Positions 8,133 through 17,646 of a stretch of DNA of 64,000 bases are shown here, one piece after another (position 1 is the stretch's first letter; each line of letters begins with the position of its first letter). The DNA comes from Lachnospiraceae bacterium. Its GTDB lineage: Bacteria; Bacillota; Clostridia; Lachnospirales; Lachnospiraceae. Below the pieces are notes generated by a model that was given only the letters and a program-made list of their open reading frames with translations, was not told the DNA's origin and ran no database searches. Location: contig JAFUMV010000042.1 of NCBI GenBank assembly GCA_017482485.1, positions 17,817 through 81,816 on the forward strand, read 5' to 3'. The position numbers and the translations under genes were made by a program.

Positions 8133-8200
8133 AGTATCTGTAGCTTTGGGCGAAGGTGCACTATAGAAAAGAGAGATACCAAAAAAAGGAAGTTTTTGAC

Positions 8201-9550
8201 ATGGTACAATTGGATCTGACAAAAGGGAATATTACAAAAACGATGCTTCAATTTGCATTTCCCATGATCTGCGGAAACTTGCTGCAGCAGCTTTACAATG
8301 TGGTGGACACGCTGATTGTGGGGAGGTTTCTGGGCGCGGATGCCCTGGCGGCGGTGGGGTCTTCCTATACGCTGATGACTTTTCTGACTTCTATTTTGCT
8401 GGGACTTTGTATGGGGTGCGGTGCCGTTTTTTCCATTCGTTTCGGAGAAAAAAATGAGACACTTTTAAAAGAGGACATGTTCGTATCTTTTGTGTTGATC
8501 ATGGGCCTGACCATTGTGCTGAATGCGGCGGCATTTTTGTTCATTGATCCCATCATGAGACTGCTTTCGGTGCCGACTGAAGTTTATGATTTGATGAGAG
8601 AATATCTGTGGGTGATTTTTTTCGGCATTGCGGCTACTTTTTTATATAATTACTTCAGTTGTCTTTTGCGGGCGGTTGGAAACTCTCTGGTGCCGCTTTT
8701 ATTTCTGGGCGCATCAGCAGTGCTGAATATGGGTCTGGATCTGTTTTTTGTGCTGGTCTTAAAATGGGGCGTGGCCGGAGCCGCTGGAGCCACCGTGATA
8801 TCCCAGTGGATTTCCGGGCTGGGCCTGATGCTTTATGCATATTTATGCTGTCCGAATTTGCGGATTGGCAGAGAGCATATGCATATCCGCAAAGAAATCG
8901 TGCAGGAAATCGGAAGATTTTCTGTGCTGACCTGCCTGCAGCAATCGGTAATGAATCTGGGGATTCTGATGGTGCAGGGGCGGGTGAACAGCTTCGGACC
9001 TGCGGTGATGGCGGCCTTTGCGGCTGCGGTGAAAATCGACTCCTTTGCCTATATGCCGGTGCAGGATTTCGGAAATGCATTTTCTACCTTTATCGCGCAG
9101 AACTATGGTGCTAAAAAAGAAGAACGCATTCAGAAGGGCATGAAGGCTGCGGTGAAGACTGCAGGAATATTCAGTGTATGTGTATCCGCTGTGGTGGTAC
9201 TATTTGCGCGGCAGTTGATGCTGATATTTGTGCAGCCGCAGGAAACGGCGATTCTTGAAGTGGGTATTTCCTATCTGCGCATCGAGGGAGCTTTTTACTG
9301 CGGAATCGGCGGCCTGTTCTTACTTTACGGGCTGTATCGGGCTATCAACCGGCCAGCCATGTCTCTTGTGCTGACGGTGATTTCGTTGGGAACCCGCGTA
9401 CTTTTGGCTTATACGCTGTCTGCGATTCCGCAGATCGGTGTGACGGGCATCTGGTGGTCAGTGCCGATCGGCTGGTTTCTGGCGGATGTGACGGGCGTGA
9501 TATATTACAGATGGAAGGTTGAGCCGTCAGCGGGAAATTGGCGCCGGTGA
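8201..9550 (+). CDS. MATE-family efflux transporter
   Basis: Multidrug and toxic-compound extrusion protein with 12 expected membrane helices in two repeats. The N-terminal signature is DLTKGNITKTMLQFAFPMI followed by LLQQLYNVVDTLIVGRFLG and AVGSSYTLM; the second repeat begins near LTCLQQSVMNLGILMVQG. Length 449 aa is typical. ATG 8201 follows AAAGGAAG at 8 nt and gives the usual N-terminus; the earlier in-frame start at 8156 has no support. It exports small molecules using a Na+ or H+ gradient. Position behind lysR and near the micropeptides raises the possibility that it exports a related compound, but this family rarely exports peptides. Confidence 0.9.
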   Translation: MVQLDLTKGNITKTMLQFAFPMICGNLLQQLYNVVDTLIVGRFLGADALAAVGSSYTLMTFLTSILLGLCMGCGAVFSIRFGEKNETLLKEDMFVSFVLIMGLTIVLNAAAFLFIDPIMRLLSVPTEVYDLMREYLWVIFFGIAATFLYNYFSCLLRAVGNSLVPLLFLGASAVLNMGLDLFFVLVLKWGVAGAAGATVISQWISGLGLMLYAYLCCPNLRIGREHMHIRKEIVQEIGRFSVLTCLQQSVMNLGILMVQGRVNSFGPAVMAAFAAAVKIDSFAYMPVQDFGNAFSTFIAQNYGAKKEERIQKGMKAAVKTAGIFSVCVSAVVVLFARQLMLIFVQPQETAILEVGISYLRIEGAFYCGIGGLFLLYGLYRAINRPAMSLVLTVISLGTRVLLAYTLSAIPQIGVTGIWWSVPIGWFLADVTGVIYYRWKVEPSAGNWRR

Positions 9551-9989
9551 GCCGCTGTTGATTCATTGGATTTGAAACTTTATTATCCTTTTTTGTTGCT
9601 TCCCTTCAGCGGGTGTGTTATCATCAGAATATATCAGATGACCGCTGAAGCGGAAGTTATTTTTAACGTGATGCACAGAGCACCGTGGAGTGATCTGGCA
9701 TATGAAAACCAATCTTCCGGAAATCAGCAGGATTCTCCGGATCTTTTATTCATGGCAGTAGGAAATGCGGAGGGCATTTTACACTGTATTCCATTATTCT
9801 ATTCGAGCCCGGATCGGGAAATTTTCGAGTGGATCCAAACAGTTACATTATTTTAAAAAGCAAAACAGCCGGGTTGTGCCGGGATGAATTTATTATTTAA
9901 AAAGCGAAGGTTTGCGGTTGTCTGAAATCTGGGAAGGAGGAATTTTATCATGAAATAGCTTCCGAAGTTTACCTTGAAAGAGAGGCATA
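9551..9989. other. Intergenic stretch with a hairpin, no convincing gene
   Basis: Holds a perfect 9-bp inverted repeat CTTCAGCGG / CCGCTGAAG (9604-9612 and 9642-9650) just after the exporter gene. A 96-codon frame (9566-9856) lacks a ribosome binding site and has no recognisable domain. A GGAGG near 9935 leads only to a two-codon frame. The right part may be the eroded 5' flank of the Rpn remnant. Confidence 0.5.
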
Positions 9990-10621
9990 TTGAAGGAAAG
10001 AACCAAAAAAGTAAAGAAACTGAAGAGTGCGGCAAAAGAAATTTCGCAGGCAGAGGACCGCGCATTAAAGCTGTCCGCCCAGTATTTCGGAACGGAAATG
10101 TTAAAATTGTTTGATGTAGGGGGGAAAATTAAAGAGGTATTCGCTACAGAGTTGAATTATGTGGAGTTTAAACGGCTGTTTCAGGATTTTAACTACCTGA
10201 TGGAGGATGACAGCTGCTGTCACTTTGAATTTGAGAGCGATTGCATTAGTAGAGAAGATTTAAGACAGTTACGGCGGAAGAAAGCAAAAAAATGCAGGCG
10301 GTATTGTATCTGCTTGCATTGAAGTTTCTTGGTCGCAGAGAAGTGGAAGAAATGGAGGAATTGAGGATGACATATTTTGCGGAAATGATGCAGGAAGAAG
10401 GAAGAAAAGAAGGCAGAAAGGAAGGAGAGAAAACGAAAATGATCAAGCTTATTAAAAAGAAAATCCGGAATGATAAGACTCTGGACATCATCGCAGGAGA
10501 AGTGGAAGAAACAGCGGAAAAGATTCGTCCGGTTTATGATCTGATACGGGAGAATCTTGATAAGTCGGAGGAAGAGTTACTTAAGATTTGCGGCAGCGCA
10601 TGGCGCGTGAGCATTGATTGA
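9990..10621 (+). pseudogene. Rpn-family (PD-(D/E)XK) recombination-promoting nuclease remnant
   Basis: The left part encodes the N-terminus typical of Lachnospiraceae Rpn/PDDEXK_2 proteins (EIKEVFATELNYVEFKRLF-like; here KIKEVFATELNYVEF, then LMEDDSCCHFEFESDCIS). After about residue 90 the frame shifts. The sequence KTVTAEESKKMQAVLYLLAL, which belongs near the C-terminal third of the family, continues in another frame. It ends in the charged tail (EEGRKEGRKEGEK). About 100 central residues are missing, including most of the nuclease core, so the gene has suffered an internal deletion and is not expected to work. Intact members are roughly 280-310 aa. Confidence 0.75.
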
Positions 10622-10646
10622 TATAAAAGTCATAACAGAGCTTTAA

Positions 10647-10674
10647 AAAGGGGGGCTGCCGAAGCAGTCCCCTT
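10647..10674 (-). terminator. Terminator of the fucO-like gene
   Basis: On the minus strand AAGGGGACTGC - TTCG - GCAGCCCCCCTT followed by TTT; a stable tetraloop hairpin 10 nt after the stop codon. Confidence 0.85.
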
Positions 10675-10684
10675 AAACAATATC

Positions 10685-11830
10685 TTACATCAGTTTTCTG
10701 AACAGAGTCTTCAGATCTTCCACAGAAGCTTCCTTCGGGTTGCCGGGTGCGCATGCATCGGCATAAGCGGATTCAGCCAAAAACTGCAGATCTTCTTCCT
10801 TCAGAGCTTCCAGCTTGGAAGGAATTCCTACATCTGCGGACAGCTTGGCTACGGCGTCAACTGCTGCCTTACGGTATGCAGCCTGATCCATTTCGTCAAC
10901 GCCCTTAACGCCCAGAGCGCGTGCGATCTCGCGATATTTTTCGCCGGTGCATTCTGCGTTGTATTCCATAACGATGGGAAGCATCATTGCACATGCAACG
11001 CCGTGAGGAGTGTCATATACGGCGCCCAGGGTGTGAGCCATGGAATGAGCGATGCCAAGACCTACGTTGGAAAAGCCCATGCCTGCGATATACTGACCGA
11101 GAGCCATGCCATCGCGGCCTTCTTTCGTGTTTGCAACTGCGCCGCGCAGAGATTTGCCGATGATTTCGATGGCTTTAAGATGGAACATGTCTGTCATTTC
11201 CCATGCAGCTTTGGTGGTGTATCCTTCGATTGCATGAGTCAGAGCGTCCATACCGGTGGAAGCTGTCAGACCCTTGGGCATGGAAGCCATCATGTCGGGA
11301 TCTACAACTGCAATGATAGGCATGTCGTGAGGATCTACACAAACGAATTTGCGCTTTTTCTCCACGTCTGTAATTACGTAGTTGATGGTAACTTCAGCTG
11401 CAGTACCTGCCGTTGTGGGAACTGCGATGATCGGAACGCAGGGTTTCTTTGTGGGAGCTACACCTTCCAGACTGCGGACATCTTCGAACTCGGGGTTTGC
11501 GATGATGATACCGATTGCCTTGGCGGTATCCATGGAAGAACCGCCGCCGATAGCAACGATGTAGTCAGCACCGGATGCCTTGAAAGCGGCTACGCCGTTC
11601 TGCACATTCTGAATGGTAGGATTTGCTTTGATATCGGAATAGATTTCGTAAGCAAGTCCTTCTTTATCGAGAATATCTGTAACTTTGCTGGTAACGTTGA
11701 ATTTGATCAGGTCAGGATCGGAGCAGACAAATGCCTTTGCAAAGCCGTGGGCTTTTGCTTCGTTGGCGATTTCTGCGATTGCGCCGGCGCCGTGATAGGA
11801 TGTCTGGTTGAGCATAATTCTGTTTGCCAT
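10685..11830 (-). CDS. fucO: Iron-dependent alcohol dehydrogenase, lactaldehyde reductase type
   Basis: Group III iron-dependent alcohol dehydrogenase very like E. coli FucO, which reduces L-lactaldehyde to 1,2-propanediol during fucose or rhamnose fermentation. Visible features: the NAD-binding loop GGGSSMDTAKAIG, PTTAGTAAEVTINYVITD, and the metal ligands in GMDALTHAIEGY (Asp, His) and AHSMAHTLGAVYDTPHGVA (two His). Length 381 aa matches FucO (382). The start has AAAGGAG 10 nt upstream. It lies 46 nt behind glgD with no terminator between, so it may be read through from glgC. A candidate fucosidase elsewhere in the window fits the fucose role, but general alcohol/aldehyde activity cannot be excluded. 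Confidence 0.85.
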   Translation of the reverse strand: MANRIMLNQTSYHGAGAIAEIANEAKAHGFAKAFVCSDPDLIKFNVTSKVTDILDKEGLAYEIYSDIKANPTIQNVQNGVAAFKASGADYIVAIGGGSSMDTAKAIGIIIANPEFEDVRSLEGVAPTKKPCVPIIAVPTTAGTAAEVTINYVITDVEKKRKFVCVDPHDMPIIAVVDPDMMASMPKGLTASTGMDALTHAIEGYTTKAAWEMTDMFHLKAIEIIGKSLRGAVANTKEGRDGMALGQYIAGMGFSNVGLGIAHSMAHTLGAVYDTPHGVACAMMLPIVMEYNAECTGEKYREIARALGVKGVDEMDQAAYRKAAVDAVAKLSADVGIPSKLEALKEEDLQFLAESAYADACAPGNPKEASVEDLKTLFRKLM

Positions 11831-11876
11831 GGGTATCGTCTCCTTTTTATATTTTACAGAGTAATTTTACACAGAT

Positions 11877-13022
11877 TTAAACAATGCGGTATTTTGCAAC
11901 ATACACAGGGAAGGAATCCGTGCCTTTCAGCTCCTTGCCCGCAGAGATGGTTACATTTTTATCCGTGATCAGATATTCGATATTTGCGCCTTCTTCCACA
12001 ACAGTATCCTGCATCAGAACGCAGTTCTTCACTTTAGCGCCCTTGGCAACCTTAACACCACGGAACAGAACGCAGTTCTCAATTTCGCCCTCGATTACGC
12101 AGCCGTCAGCAACCATAACATTCTTTGCAGAAGAACCGGAAATGTATCTGGTAGGGTTGTCGTCACGAATCTTGGTGTAGATCGGGCTGGGAGAGAAGAG
12201 ACCGTCCAGGTTGGCGTCATCAAGAAGCTTCATGTTCTCATCGAAGTAGCTCTTCATATCGCTGATACGGGCGGTATAGCCTTCGAACTTGTAAGCATGT
12301 ACATGCAGCTTGTCAAGTCTGGGAGCCAGAATATCGCGTTCAAAATAAATATATCCACGTGCATAAGCGCCTTTGATCTGCTCCATCAGCATTTCTCTTT
12401 CTATTACATAGATGTTCATGGAAAGATTCTGGGGACCGGATTCTTCGGGATTGATGTAAATTCTGTTCACACGGCCGTCTTCACTGATAGACAGGGTGTA
12501 ATACAGATCATTTTTCTCCACGGGAATTGCAAGAATTCCTGCGGGAATCTCTTCTTCTTTGTAAGCGATGCTCACATCTGCGCCGCTTGCAATATGTTCA
12601 GCGATCATCGCGTTGAAATCGATATTCAGGGCGATGTTGGTATCAGCCAGAATAACATATTTTTCTTTCTGATCCTTTAAGAAATCGAGGATGCTGGCAA
12701 CTGCTTCCACACGTCCGTTGTACATTTTGACTGTCTTCTCGGAGTAAGGAGGGAAGATTGTCAGACCGCCGTTTTTACGGGTCAGGTCCCATTCACGGCC
12801 GGAGCCGAGATGATCCATCAGAGAATGATAATTGTTGCGGACAACGATGGAAATATTGTCAATGCCGCAGTTTACCATGCTGGACAGTAAAAAGTCCACC
12901 ATGCGGTAACGGCCTGCAAAAGGAATGGAGGCCATCAGGCGTTCGCTGACCAGCTCAGGAACGAGAGAATCATAGCTGTTCGGGAATAAAATACCCAGAG
13001 CACTTGTATTGGAATTTACCAT
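11877..13022 (-). CDS. glgD: Glucose-1-phosphate adenylyltransferase subunit GlgD
   Basis: Second ADP-glucose pyrophosphorylase subunit found in Bacillota, which pairs with GlgC and modulates its activity in glycogen synthesis. The nucleotidyltransferase fold begins [20 protein letters not shown], but the N-terminal GGxGxRL nucleotide loop of GlgC is replaced by [15 protein letters not shown], the usual GlgD change. The C-terminal third shows hexapeptide-type left-handed helix repeats ([27 protein letters not shown]). The start overlaps the glgC stop by 7 nt, so translation is coupled. Confidence 0.92.
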   Translation of the reverse strand: MVNSNTSALGILFPNSYDSLVPELVSERLMASIPFAGRYRMVDFLLSSMVNCGIDNISIVVRNNYHSLMDHLGSGREWDLTRKNGGLTIFPPYSEKTVKMYNGRVEAVASILDFLKDQKEKYVILADTNIALNIDFNAMIAEHIASGADVSIAYKEEEIPAGILAIPVEKNDLYYTLSISEDGRVNRIYINPEESGPQNLSMNIYVIEREMLMEQIKGAYARGYIYFERDILAPRLDKLHVHAYKFEGYTARISDMKSYFDENMKLLDDANLDGLFSPSPIYTKIRDDNPTRYISGSSAKNVMVADGCVIEGEIENCVLFRGVKVAKGAKVKNCVLMQDTVVEEGANIEYLITDKNVTISAGKELKGTDSFPVYVAKYRIV

Positions 13023-14224
13023 TGTTCGTCACCGTCCTTTACATTATTGTTGACCATGGCGTTGGGGCCGATCTTTGCATTGTCACCGATGTAAATGCCG
13101 GAACCTACTGTAGCAACACCTTTTTCGGTTTCGGTAGGCATAGCGCCGACAACTGCATTTTCACCGACTACAACATTCTCAGCGATGATACAGTGTTTTA
13201 CAACGGCACCCTTCTTGATCACCGTGCCGCCCATAACAACAGCGTCTTCCACTTCTGCACCCGCTTCCACCTTCACGCCTGCGAAAAGGATGGAATGCTT
13301 AACCGTACCGTTGATGCGGCAGCCATCTGTGATCATGGAATTTTCCACAACAGCGTCTGCACTCACCTTATGACCTGTCATACCGCTGTTGCGGCTGTAG
13401 ATCTTCCAGCTGTCATCAAAAAGGTTGATGCCGGAATTTTCAGGATCCAGAACTTCCATATTAGCTTCCCACAAAGAAGAAATGGTTCCTACATCCTTCC
13501 AGTAGCCGCTGAAATGATAAGCGTACATATTGCGTCCATCACGCAGCAGGTTGGGGATGATGTTGTTGCCGAAGTCATTCTCGGATTCGGGGTCTGCTTC
13601 GTCTTCGATCAGATATTTCTTCAGGATATCCCAGTTGAAAATATAGATACCCATGGAAGCCAGATTGGACTTGGGATTCTTGGGTTTTTCCTGGAACTCG
13701 GTAATTTTGTCGTTCTCATCTGCGACCATCAGACCGAAACGGGAAGCCTCCTCCCACGGCACCTCCATAACGGCAACAGAAAACTCTGCGCCCTTTTCTT
13801 TGTGGAAACGCAGAAAATCGCTGTAGTCCTGTTTGCAGATCTGGTCACCGGAAAGGATGATGACATACTGCGGATTGTAACGCTCAATGAATGAAATGTT
13901 CTGGTAAATCGCGTTAGCGGTTCCTTTATACCAGTCAGAACCGGATGCCTTCTGATAAGGAGGGAGCACATGAACGCCGCCGTAAAGACGATCCAGATCC
14001 CAGGGCTGTCCGTTTCCGATATATTCATTGAGGACCATCGGCTGATACTGAGTCAGGATACCTACAGTATCAATGCCGGAATTGACGCAGTTAGACAGCG
14101 GAAAATCGATAATACGATATTTTCCGCCAAAAGGAACTGCGGGTTTTGCCAGTTTTTGCGTCAGAGCGTATAAGCGGGAGCCCTGACCGCCGGCAAGAAG
14201 CATAGCAATCATTTCTTTTGCCAT
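13016..14224 (-). CDS. glgC: Glucose-1-phosphate adenylyltransferase, catalytic subunit
   Basis: Makes ADP-glucose from ATP and glucose-1-phosphate, the committed step of bacterial glycogen synthesis. The N-terminus has the ATP loop [16 protein letters not shown], followed by [20 protein letters not shown] and later [17 protein letters not shown], all family signatures; the C-terminus is a left-handed beta-helix. Length 402 aa is normal. ATG 14224 ([10 protein letters not shown]) has AGGGGG upstream; a longer frame to 14365 adds an unrelated N-terminus and is rejected. glgC-glgD form an overlapping pair. Glycogen synthase genes are not in this window. Confidence 0.95.
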   Translation of the reverse strand: MAKEMIAMLLAGGQGSRLYALTQKLAKPAVPFGGKYRIIDFPLSNCVNSGIDTVGILTQYQPMVLNEYIGNGQPWDLDRLYGGVHVLPPYQKASGSDWYKGTANAIYQNISFIERYNPQYVIILSGDQICKQDYSDFLRFHKEKGAEFSVAVMEVPWEEASRFGLMVADENDKITEFQEKPKNPKSNLASMGIYIFNWDILKKYLIEDEADPESENDFGNNIIPNLLRDGRNMYAYHFSGYWKDVGTISSLWEANMEVLDPENSGINLFDDSWKIYSRNSGMTGHKVSADAVVENSMITDGCRINGTVKHSILFAGVKVEAGAEVEDAVVMGGTVIKKGAVVKHCIIAENVVVGENAVVGAMPTETEKGVATVGSGIYIGDNAKIGPNAMVNNNVKDGDEQW

Positions 14225-14409
14225 AATAATTCCCCCTGATTGAGTTATATGATGATGTTCAAATTGTATCATAAAAGCGGATAAATCGAAAGGGATTTGT
14301 AAAAAAGAACGGATTTTTGTGAATGTTTTACTTTTATGCAAAATTAATATGAACAATTTGCACATGGATGATATACTAGAATATATTGTTGTGAAAGGCA
14401 GGTGTCAAG

Positions 14410-15324
14410 ATGAAAATTCTGGTAATAGGAGGCAGCTATTTTCTTGGACGGGTATTTACCATGCTGGCATCTGAACGATATGAGGTGACGGTGCTGAACC
14501 GCGGCACATATTCTATGGAGGCATTTGGGGTGAAATGCATTGCGGCAGACCGGCATGATGAGGGACGGCTTGAAGAAGTGCTTCAAAAGGCATGGGATGT
14601 GGTAGTGGATTTCTGTGCCTACAGGCAGGGCGATATCGCAGTGCTTCTTTCGCACTTTCTGACGCTTCCCAAACAGTATGTTTTTATCAGTACGGCAGAT
14701 GTTTACAGGAAATGGACAGGCAAGGTGCTGGATGAGAATGCGCCGCTGGACGATCGACATTTTAGCGGGGATAACGGCGAGTATATCTGGCAGAAAATAC
14801 TGTTGGAGAAAGAGCTAAAGAGCGTCTGTCAGGAAAAAGAAATCGCATATACTTCTGTGCGTCCGGCGGTTTTGTATGGACCCTTTAACTATGCCCAGCG
14901 GGAGGCTGTCTATGTTCAGATGGCCTGTATGGGACAGGAAATTATATGTCCTACCGGATGTGCCGGGAGATTTCAACCGGTTTATGTAAAGGATGCTGCG
15001 GCCATGATTCTCTCATTATGTAAAAATCCGAAAGCCTATGATACCGCTTACAATCTGGCCGCTGAAGCAGTGGATTACGAAAAGTTTCTGGAGGCTTTTG
15101 TAAAGGCCAGCGGCGGCAGAGCAAAACTGCGCAGGGCTGGGCAGGGAGATCCGTGCCTTGCATCGCCGGAAACGTTTTTGCCCTTTGCGCTGACGGAAGA
15201 AGAAACAGAAATTTACAGCGGTGAAAAAATTGTGCGGGACACGGGACTTTTATGGACACCTCTGGAAAGCGGACTTCAAAAGACCTGGAACGTTTTTTCA
15301 AAGCTGTATCAGCCGGAGCAGTAG
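14410..15324 (+). CDS. NAD-dependent epimerase/dehydratase-like SDR protein
   Basis: Extended short-chain dehydrogenase/reductase. The Rossmann motif is MKILVIGGSYFLGRVF (GGxxFxG variant), the catalytic Tyr-Lys pair is in EYIWQKILLEKEL (YxxxK) and a Ser-Thr pair (FISTADVY) precedes it. The substrate domain includes SVRPAVLYGPFNYAQREA. These traits match the plant/bacterial CSP41/RmlD-like epimerase group acting on nucleotide sugars; the exact substrate is not visible. The gene is divergent from glgC with about 185 nt between them, and a large inverted repeat follows it. Confidence 0.82.
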   Translation: MKILVIGGSYFLGRVFTMLASERYEVTVLNRGTYSMEAFGVKCIAADRHDEGRLEEVLQKAWDVVVDFCAYRQGDIAVLLSHFLTLPKQYVFISTADVYRKWTGKVLDENAPLDDRHFSGDNGEYIWQKILLEKELKSVCQEKEIAYTSVRPAVLYGPFNYAQREAVYVQMACMGQEIICPTGCAGRFQPVYVKDAAAMILSLCKNPKAYDTAYNLAAEAVDYEKFLEAFVKASGGRAKLRRAGQGDPCLASPETFLPFALTEEETEIYSGEKIVRDTGLLWTPLESGLQKTWNVFSKLYQPEQ

Positions 15325-15367
15325 GTGCGTCACCGATCCGGAGTGAGCAGTAATGCAGGTGCTTTTA

Positions 15368-15408
15368 ATACCGAAAGTTGTGCCATGTACGGCACACACT
15401 TTCGGTAT
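15368..15408. repeat. Long inverted repeat between the SDR gene and the MoxR-type locus
   Basis: ATACCGAAAGT-TGTGCC pairs with GGCACA-CACTTTCGGTAT around a 6-nt loop. It can terminate the SDR transcript, but it has no clear T-run and ends only 10 bp before the next -10 box, so it could also be an operator. Confidence 0.7.
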
Positions 15409-15414
15409 ATTCTG

Positions 15415-15423
15415 TGCTATAAT
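15415..15423 (+). promoter_or_regulatory. Extended -10 promoter for the DUF5688 gene run
   Basis: TGCTATAAT is a perfect extended -10. No good -35 is seen since that position lies inside the inverted repeat. Confidence 0.55.
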
Positions 15424-15552
15424 ACGTGAAACGGCTGATAGCAGCCGCGAAAAATCCTATATGTGATATCTTTGTATTCTTATTTTCTTGTTTTCTGAAT
15501 TTTAATCATTCAAAGAGGTATCCACCAGGAAAATCAGTTTTAAGGAGGTAAC

Positions 15553-16503
15553 ATGAAACCCGAAGAGAAAATTGAATATGTGAAACGCTTTTTGCAGGCG
15601 AGAATCGATCAGGATTTTCCTTATCCGTTCCGGGTCATTTATGAGGAAGGTCAGTTTCTGTTTCGTCTGCGCAACGGGCGGAAGACTTGCTGCGCCAGAC
15701 TTAAGCAGACCGATGAGGTGGTGGAGTGTATCGCGGAAGGGTCAAAGGAGCAGAAGGACAAAGAGATCTGCAGACTCTTTGAAATTCTCAAAGCTGCGGT
15801 ACAGGCACAGGAAAGCACGGCGCTGTCCCAGATCAGCAATTATGAAAAGGTGAAAAATGAGCTGATTCTGCGCCCGTTAAACTATGGACTTGTGAGGGAA
15901 CAGATTGAGGATGTGCCTCACATTCGCATCGGCGATGTGGCGCTGGTGCTCTATGCGGTCATGGCACACGAGGAAAATGATTATTTCACCGCAAAAATGC
16001 ACAGAAGTCAGATGGTGAGATGGAATCGGACAGAAAAGGAGGTTCTGGAAGAGGCGCTGGTCAATACCAGTTTTTTATATCCGCCAAGGCTGTATTCCGT
16101 AGAGGATTTGCTGACCTGGGATGAGAAGCAGCATGAGGACGGTCTGTTTATGACGGGGGAAAACGATTTTAAAATGAAAAAGGGAATGAGAGGATATATT
16201 CTGACCAATACGCTGGAGATCAATGGAGCGATTTCCGTCTTTTATCCCGGTGTGGCAAAGAAAATCGCGGAAAGTTTCGGAGAGGATTTTTATATTGCTT
16301 TCACCAGCATTCATGAAGCGCAGATTCATCCGGCCAGCATGATTTCACCTGAGGTGGTGGAGAGCAGCTTAAGGGATACGAATCGGCACTGCAACAGGGA
16401 GGAAGAGATTTTGACCAACCGGGTGTATTGCTACCGGTTGAAAGAAGGCTGCTTTGGTGTGATTGAGGATGGAGATTTTCTGGGGGTGAAGAAAGATGCA
16501 TGA
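15553..16503 (+). CDS. DUF5688-type protein of unknown function
   Basis: A soluble 316-aa protein resembling the DUF5688 family found almost only in Lachnospiraceae and relatives. Family-like stretches are NYEKVKNELILRPLNYGL, VPHIRIGDVALVLYAVM, GYILTNTLEINGAISVFYPG and AFTSIHEAQIHPA (a SSIHE-like motif). No catalytic motif of a known enzyme is present. AGGAGG stands 6 nt before the ATG. It is the first gene of a close-packed run leading to a VWA protein and a MoxR ATPase; its stop overlaps the next start by 8 nt, so the two are translationally coupled. Family assignment is from recalled motifs only. Confidence 0.7.
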   Translation: MKPEEKIEYVKRFLQARIDQDFPYPFRVIYEEGQFLFRLRNGRKTCCARLKQTDEVVECIAEGSKEQKDKEICRLFEILKAAVQAQESTALSQISNYEKVKNELILRPLNYGLVREQIEDVPHIRIGDVALVLYAVMAHEENDYFTAKMHRSQMVRWNRTEKEVLEEALVNTSFLYPPRLYSVEDLLTWDEKQHEDGLFMTGENDFKMKKGMRGYILTNTLEINGAISVFYPGVAKKIAESFGEDFYIAFTSIHEAQIHPASMISPEVVESSLRDTNRHCNREEEILTNRVYCYRLKEGCFGVIEDGDFLGVKKDA

Positions 16504-17530
16504 GAAAAAGGATTCGTTTTACTTCTGTTGTGCGGAGAAGGACAGCCTTTATGCCTTGGAGCTTTTAAAAAAGCGCTGTGAGAAGAATGAGCTTACGGAA
16601 GGAGAAAAAAGGCAGCTGGCTTTCATGGAGCGCAGAATGGAGGAAAACAGGATTTATCTCTTGCCGGCTGTTGTTTATGCAGCGGCGAATCAGGAAAGCT
16701 TCGGAACATGGCTTGACGGTATAGCGGATGGCCTGCAGCAGAAATGGTATGCTCAGGGCGTTGTCTGGATGCGTAAAAATCCGGCATTTCTGGAAAAATT
16801 CGGATGGAGGGAACGGAAAAACGCGATTGTGGCGGCCGGTATTTTGTCGATGGCTGAGGTGACGCAGAATGAGGATTCGATGAATCAGGTCCGTCGCATG
16901 ATGCGGGGCGCATGGCGGTTTCTGTGGGAGAAAATGAAGCGTTTAAAGGCGCTGGATGCCAGGGCTTGGAAAGATATGCTGTCTCCCTGGGCGGATTCTG
17001 AATGCATGAGCTGCGGAATGGCGGGCGTGCTTTTGATGATGGCGGCGCTGAGCGACAGACCGGTGCTGGAGCGGGACAGAATCTGGAGAGACTTCCAGCG
17101 ACTGGGCAGTTTTACCCGGGGATGTTTCTGTGCGGGCAAAGTGCAGGCTGTCTGTGACGAAAATGCGGTTTTTTCCGGGAATAAGCGGATGGCATGGCTT
17201 TTGACACATTTTAAAAATCCTCAGCGGCCCGCTTACATCCGGGAAAGGGAGCGTTTTGACAGCGAATGGCTGGATCAGCTGCATCGGATTATGGAGCTGG
17301 CAGGACTGCCTGCTTCTGCCTGTGAGACGATGCGGATCAGCTGCAGCGAGGTACAGCTGATTTTGGAAGAGATGGAGGACAAGCCGACCGGAAAACAGTA
17401 TATTACTTTTCTGATGCTTTATGCAGTGGCGAAGGAACTGGCTGCGGCCGGCAGGGCTGCAGCCGCGGTGGATATGACTGCAGCGAAATCCCTGCAGCAA
17501 CAGTTAAGCCATGCAGAACTGTCCGTATAA
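16496..17530 (+). CDS. Unknown soluble protein linked to the VWA/MoxR genes
   Basis: I do not recognise this 344-aa protein. It is Cys- and Trp-rich for a cytoplasmic protein (for example WADSECMSCGMAG and GSFTRGCFCAGKVQAVC), largely helical in pattern, and has no signal peptide or membrane helix. The start overlaps the DUF5688 stop. A strong terminator follows, so it closes the first transcription unit of the run. Conservation of gene order would show whether it belongs with the MoxR ATPase and VWA protein; in such systems small unknown proteins often serve as substrates or adaptors. Confidence 0.6.
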   Translation: MHEKKDSFYFCCAEKDSLYALELLKKRCEKNELTEGEKRQLAFMERRMEENRIYLLPAVVYAAANQESFGTWLDGIADGLQQKWYAQGVVWMRKNPAFLEKFGWRERKNAIVAAGILSMAEVTQNEDSMNQVRRMMRGAWRFLWEKMKRLKALDARAWKDMLSPWADSECMSCGMAGVLLMMAALSDRPVLERDRIWRDFQRLGSFTRGCFCAGKVQAVCDENAVFSGNKRMAWLLTHFKNPQRPAYIRERERFDSEWLDQLHRIMELAGLPASACETMRISCSEVQLILEEMEDKPTGKQYITFLMLYAVAKELAAAGRAAAAVDMTAAKSLQQQLSHAELSV

Positions 17531-17544
17531 ATAACGAATCAGCT

Positions 17545-17592
17545 GCAGCGATGGGACAAACACTGAAAACGTGTTTCCCATCGCTGCTTTTT
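17545..17592 (+). terminator. Strong terminator inside the MoxR/VWA run
   Basis: GCAGCGATGGGA pairs with TCCCATCGCTGC, with a CAAACAC/GTGTTT inner stem, followed by TTTTTG. It separates the first two genes from the VWA gene, so the latter needs its own promoter or readthrough. Confidence 0.85.
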
Positions 17593-17646
17593 GTGGTAAG
17601 ATGAATATTGTTATTGACATGCTTTGGCCAAATGGAGGAATGTTGT

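Noticed and set aside
9566-9856. 96-codon plus-strand frame after the MATE gene
   Set aside because: No ribosome binding site, no domain, composition like non-coding DNA.
10685-15300. Long plus-strand frames antisense to fucO, glgD and glgC
   Set aside because: They lack start signals and family motifs, while the minus-strand frames encode full-length known proteins.
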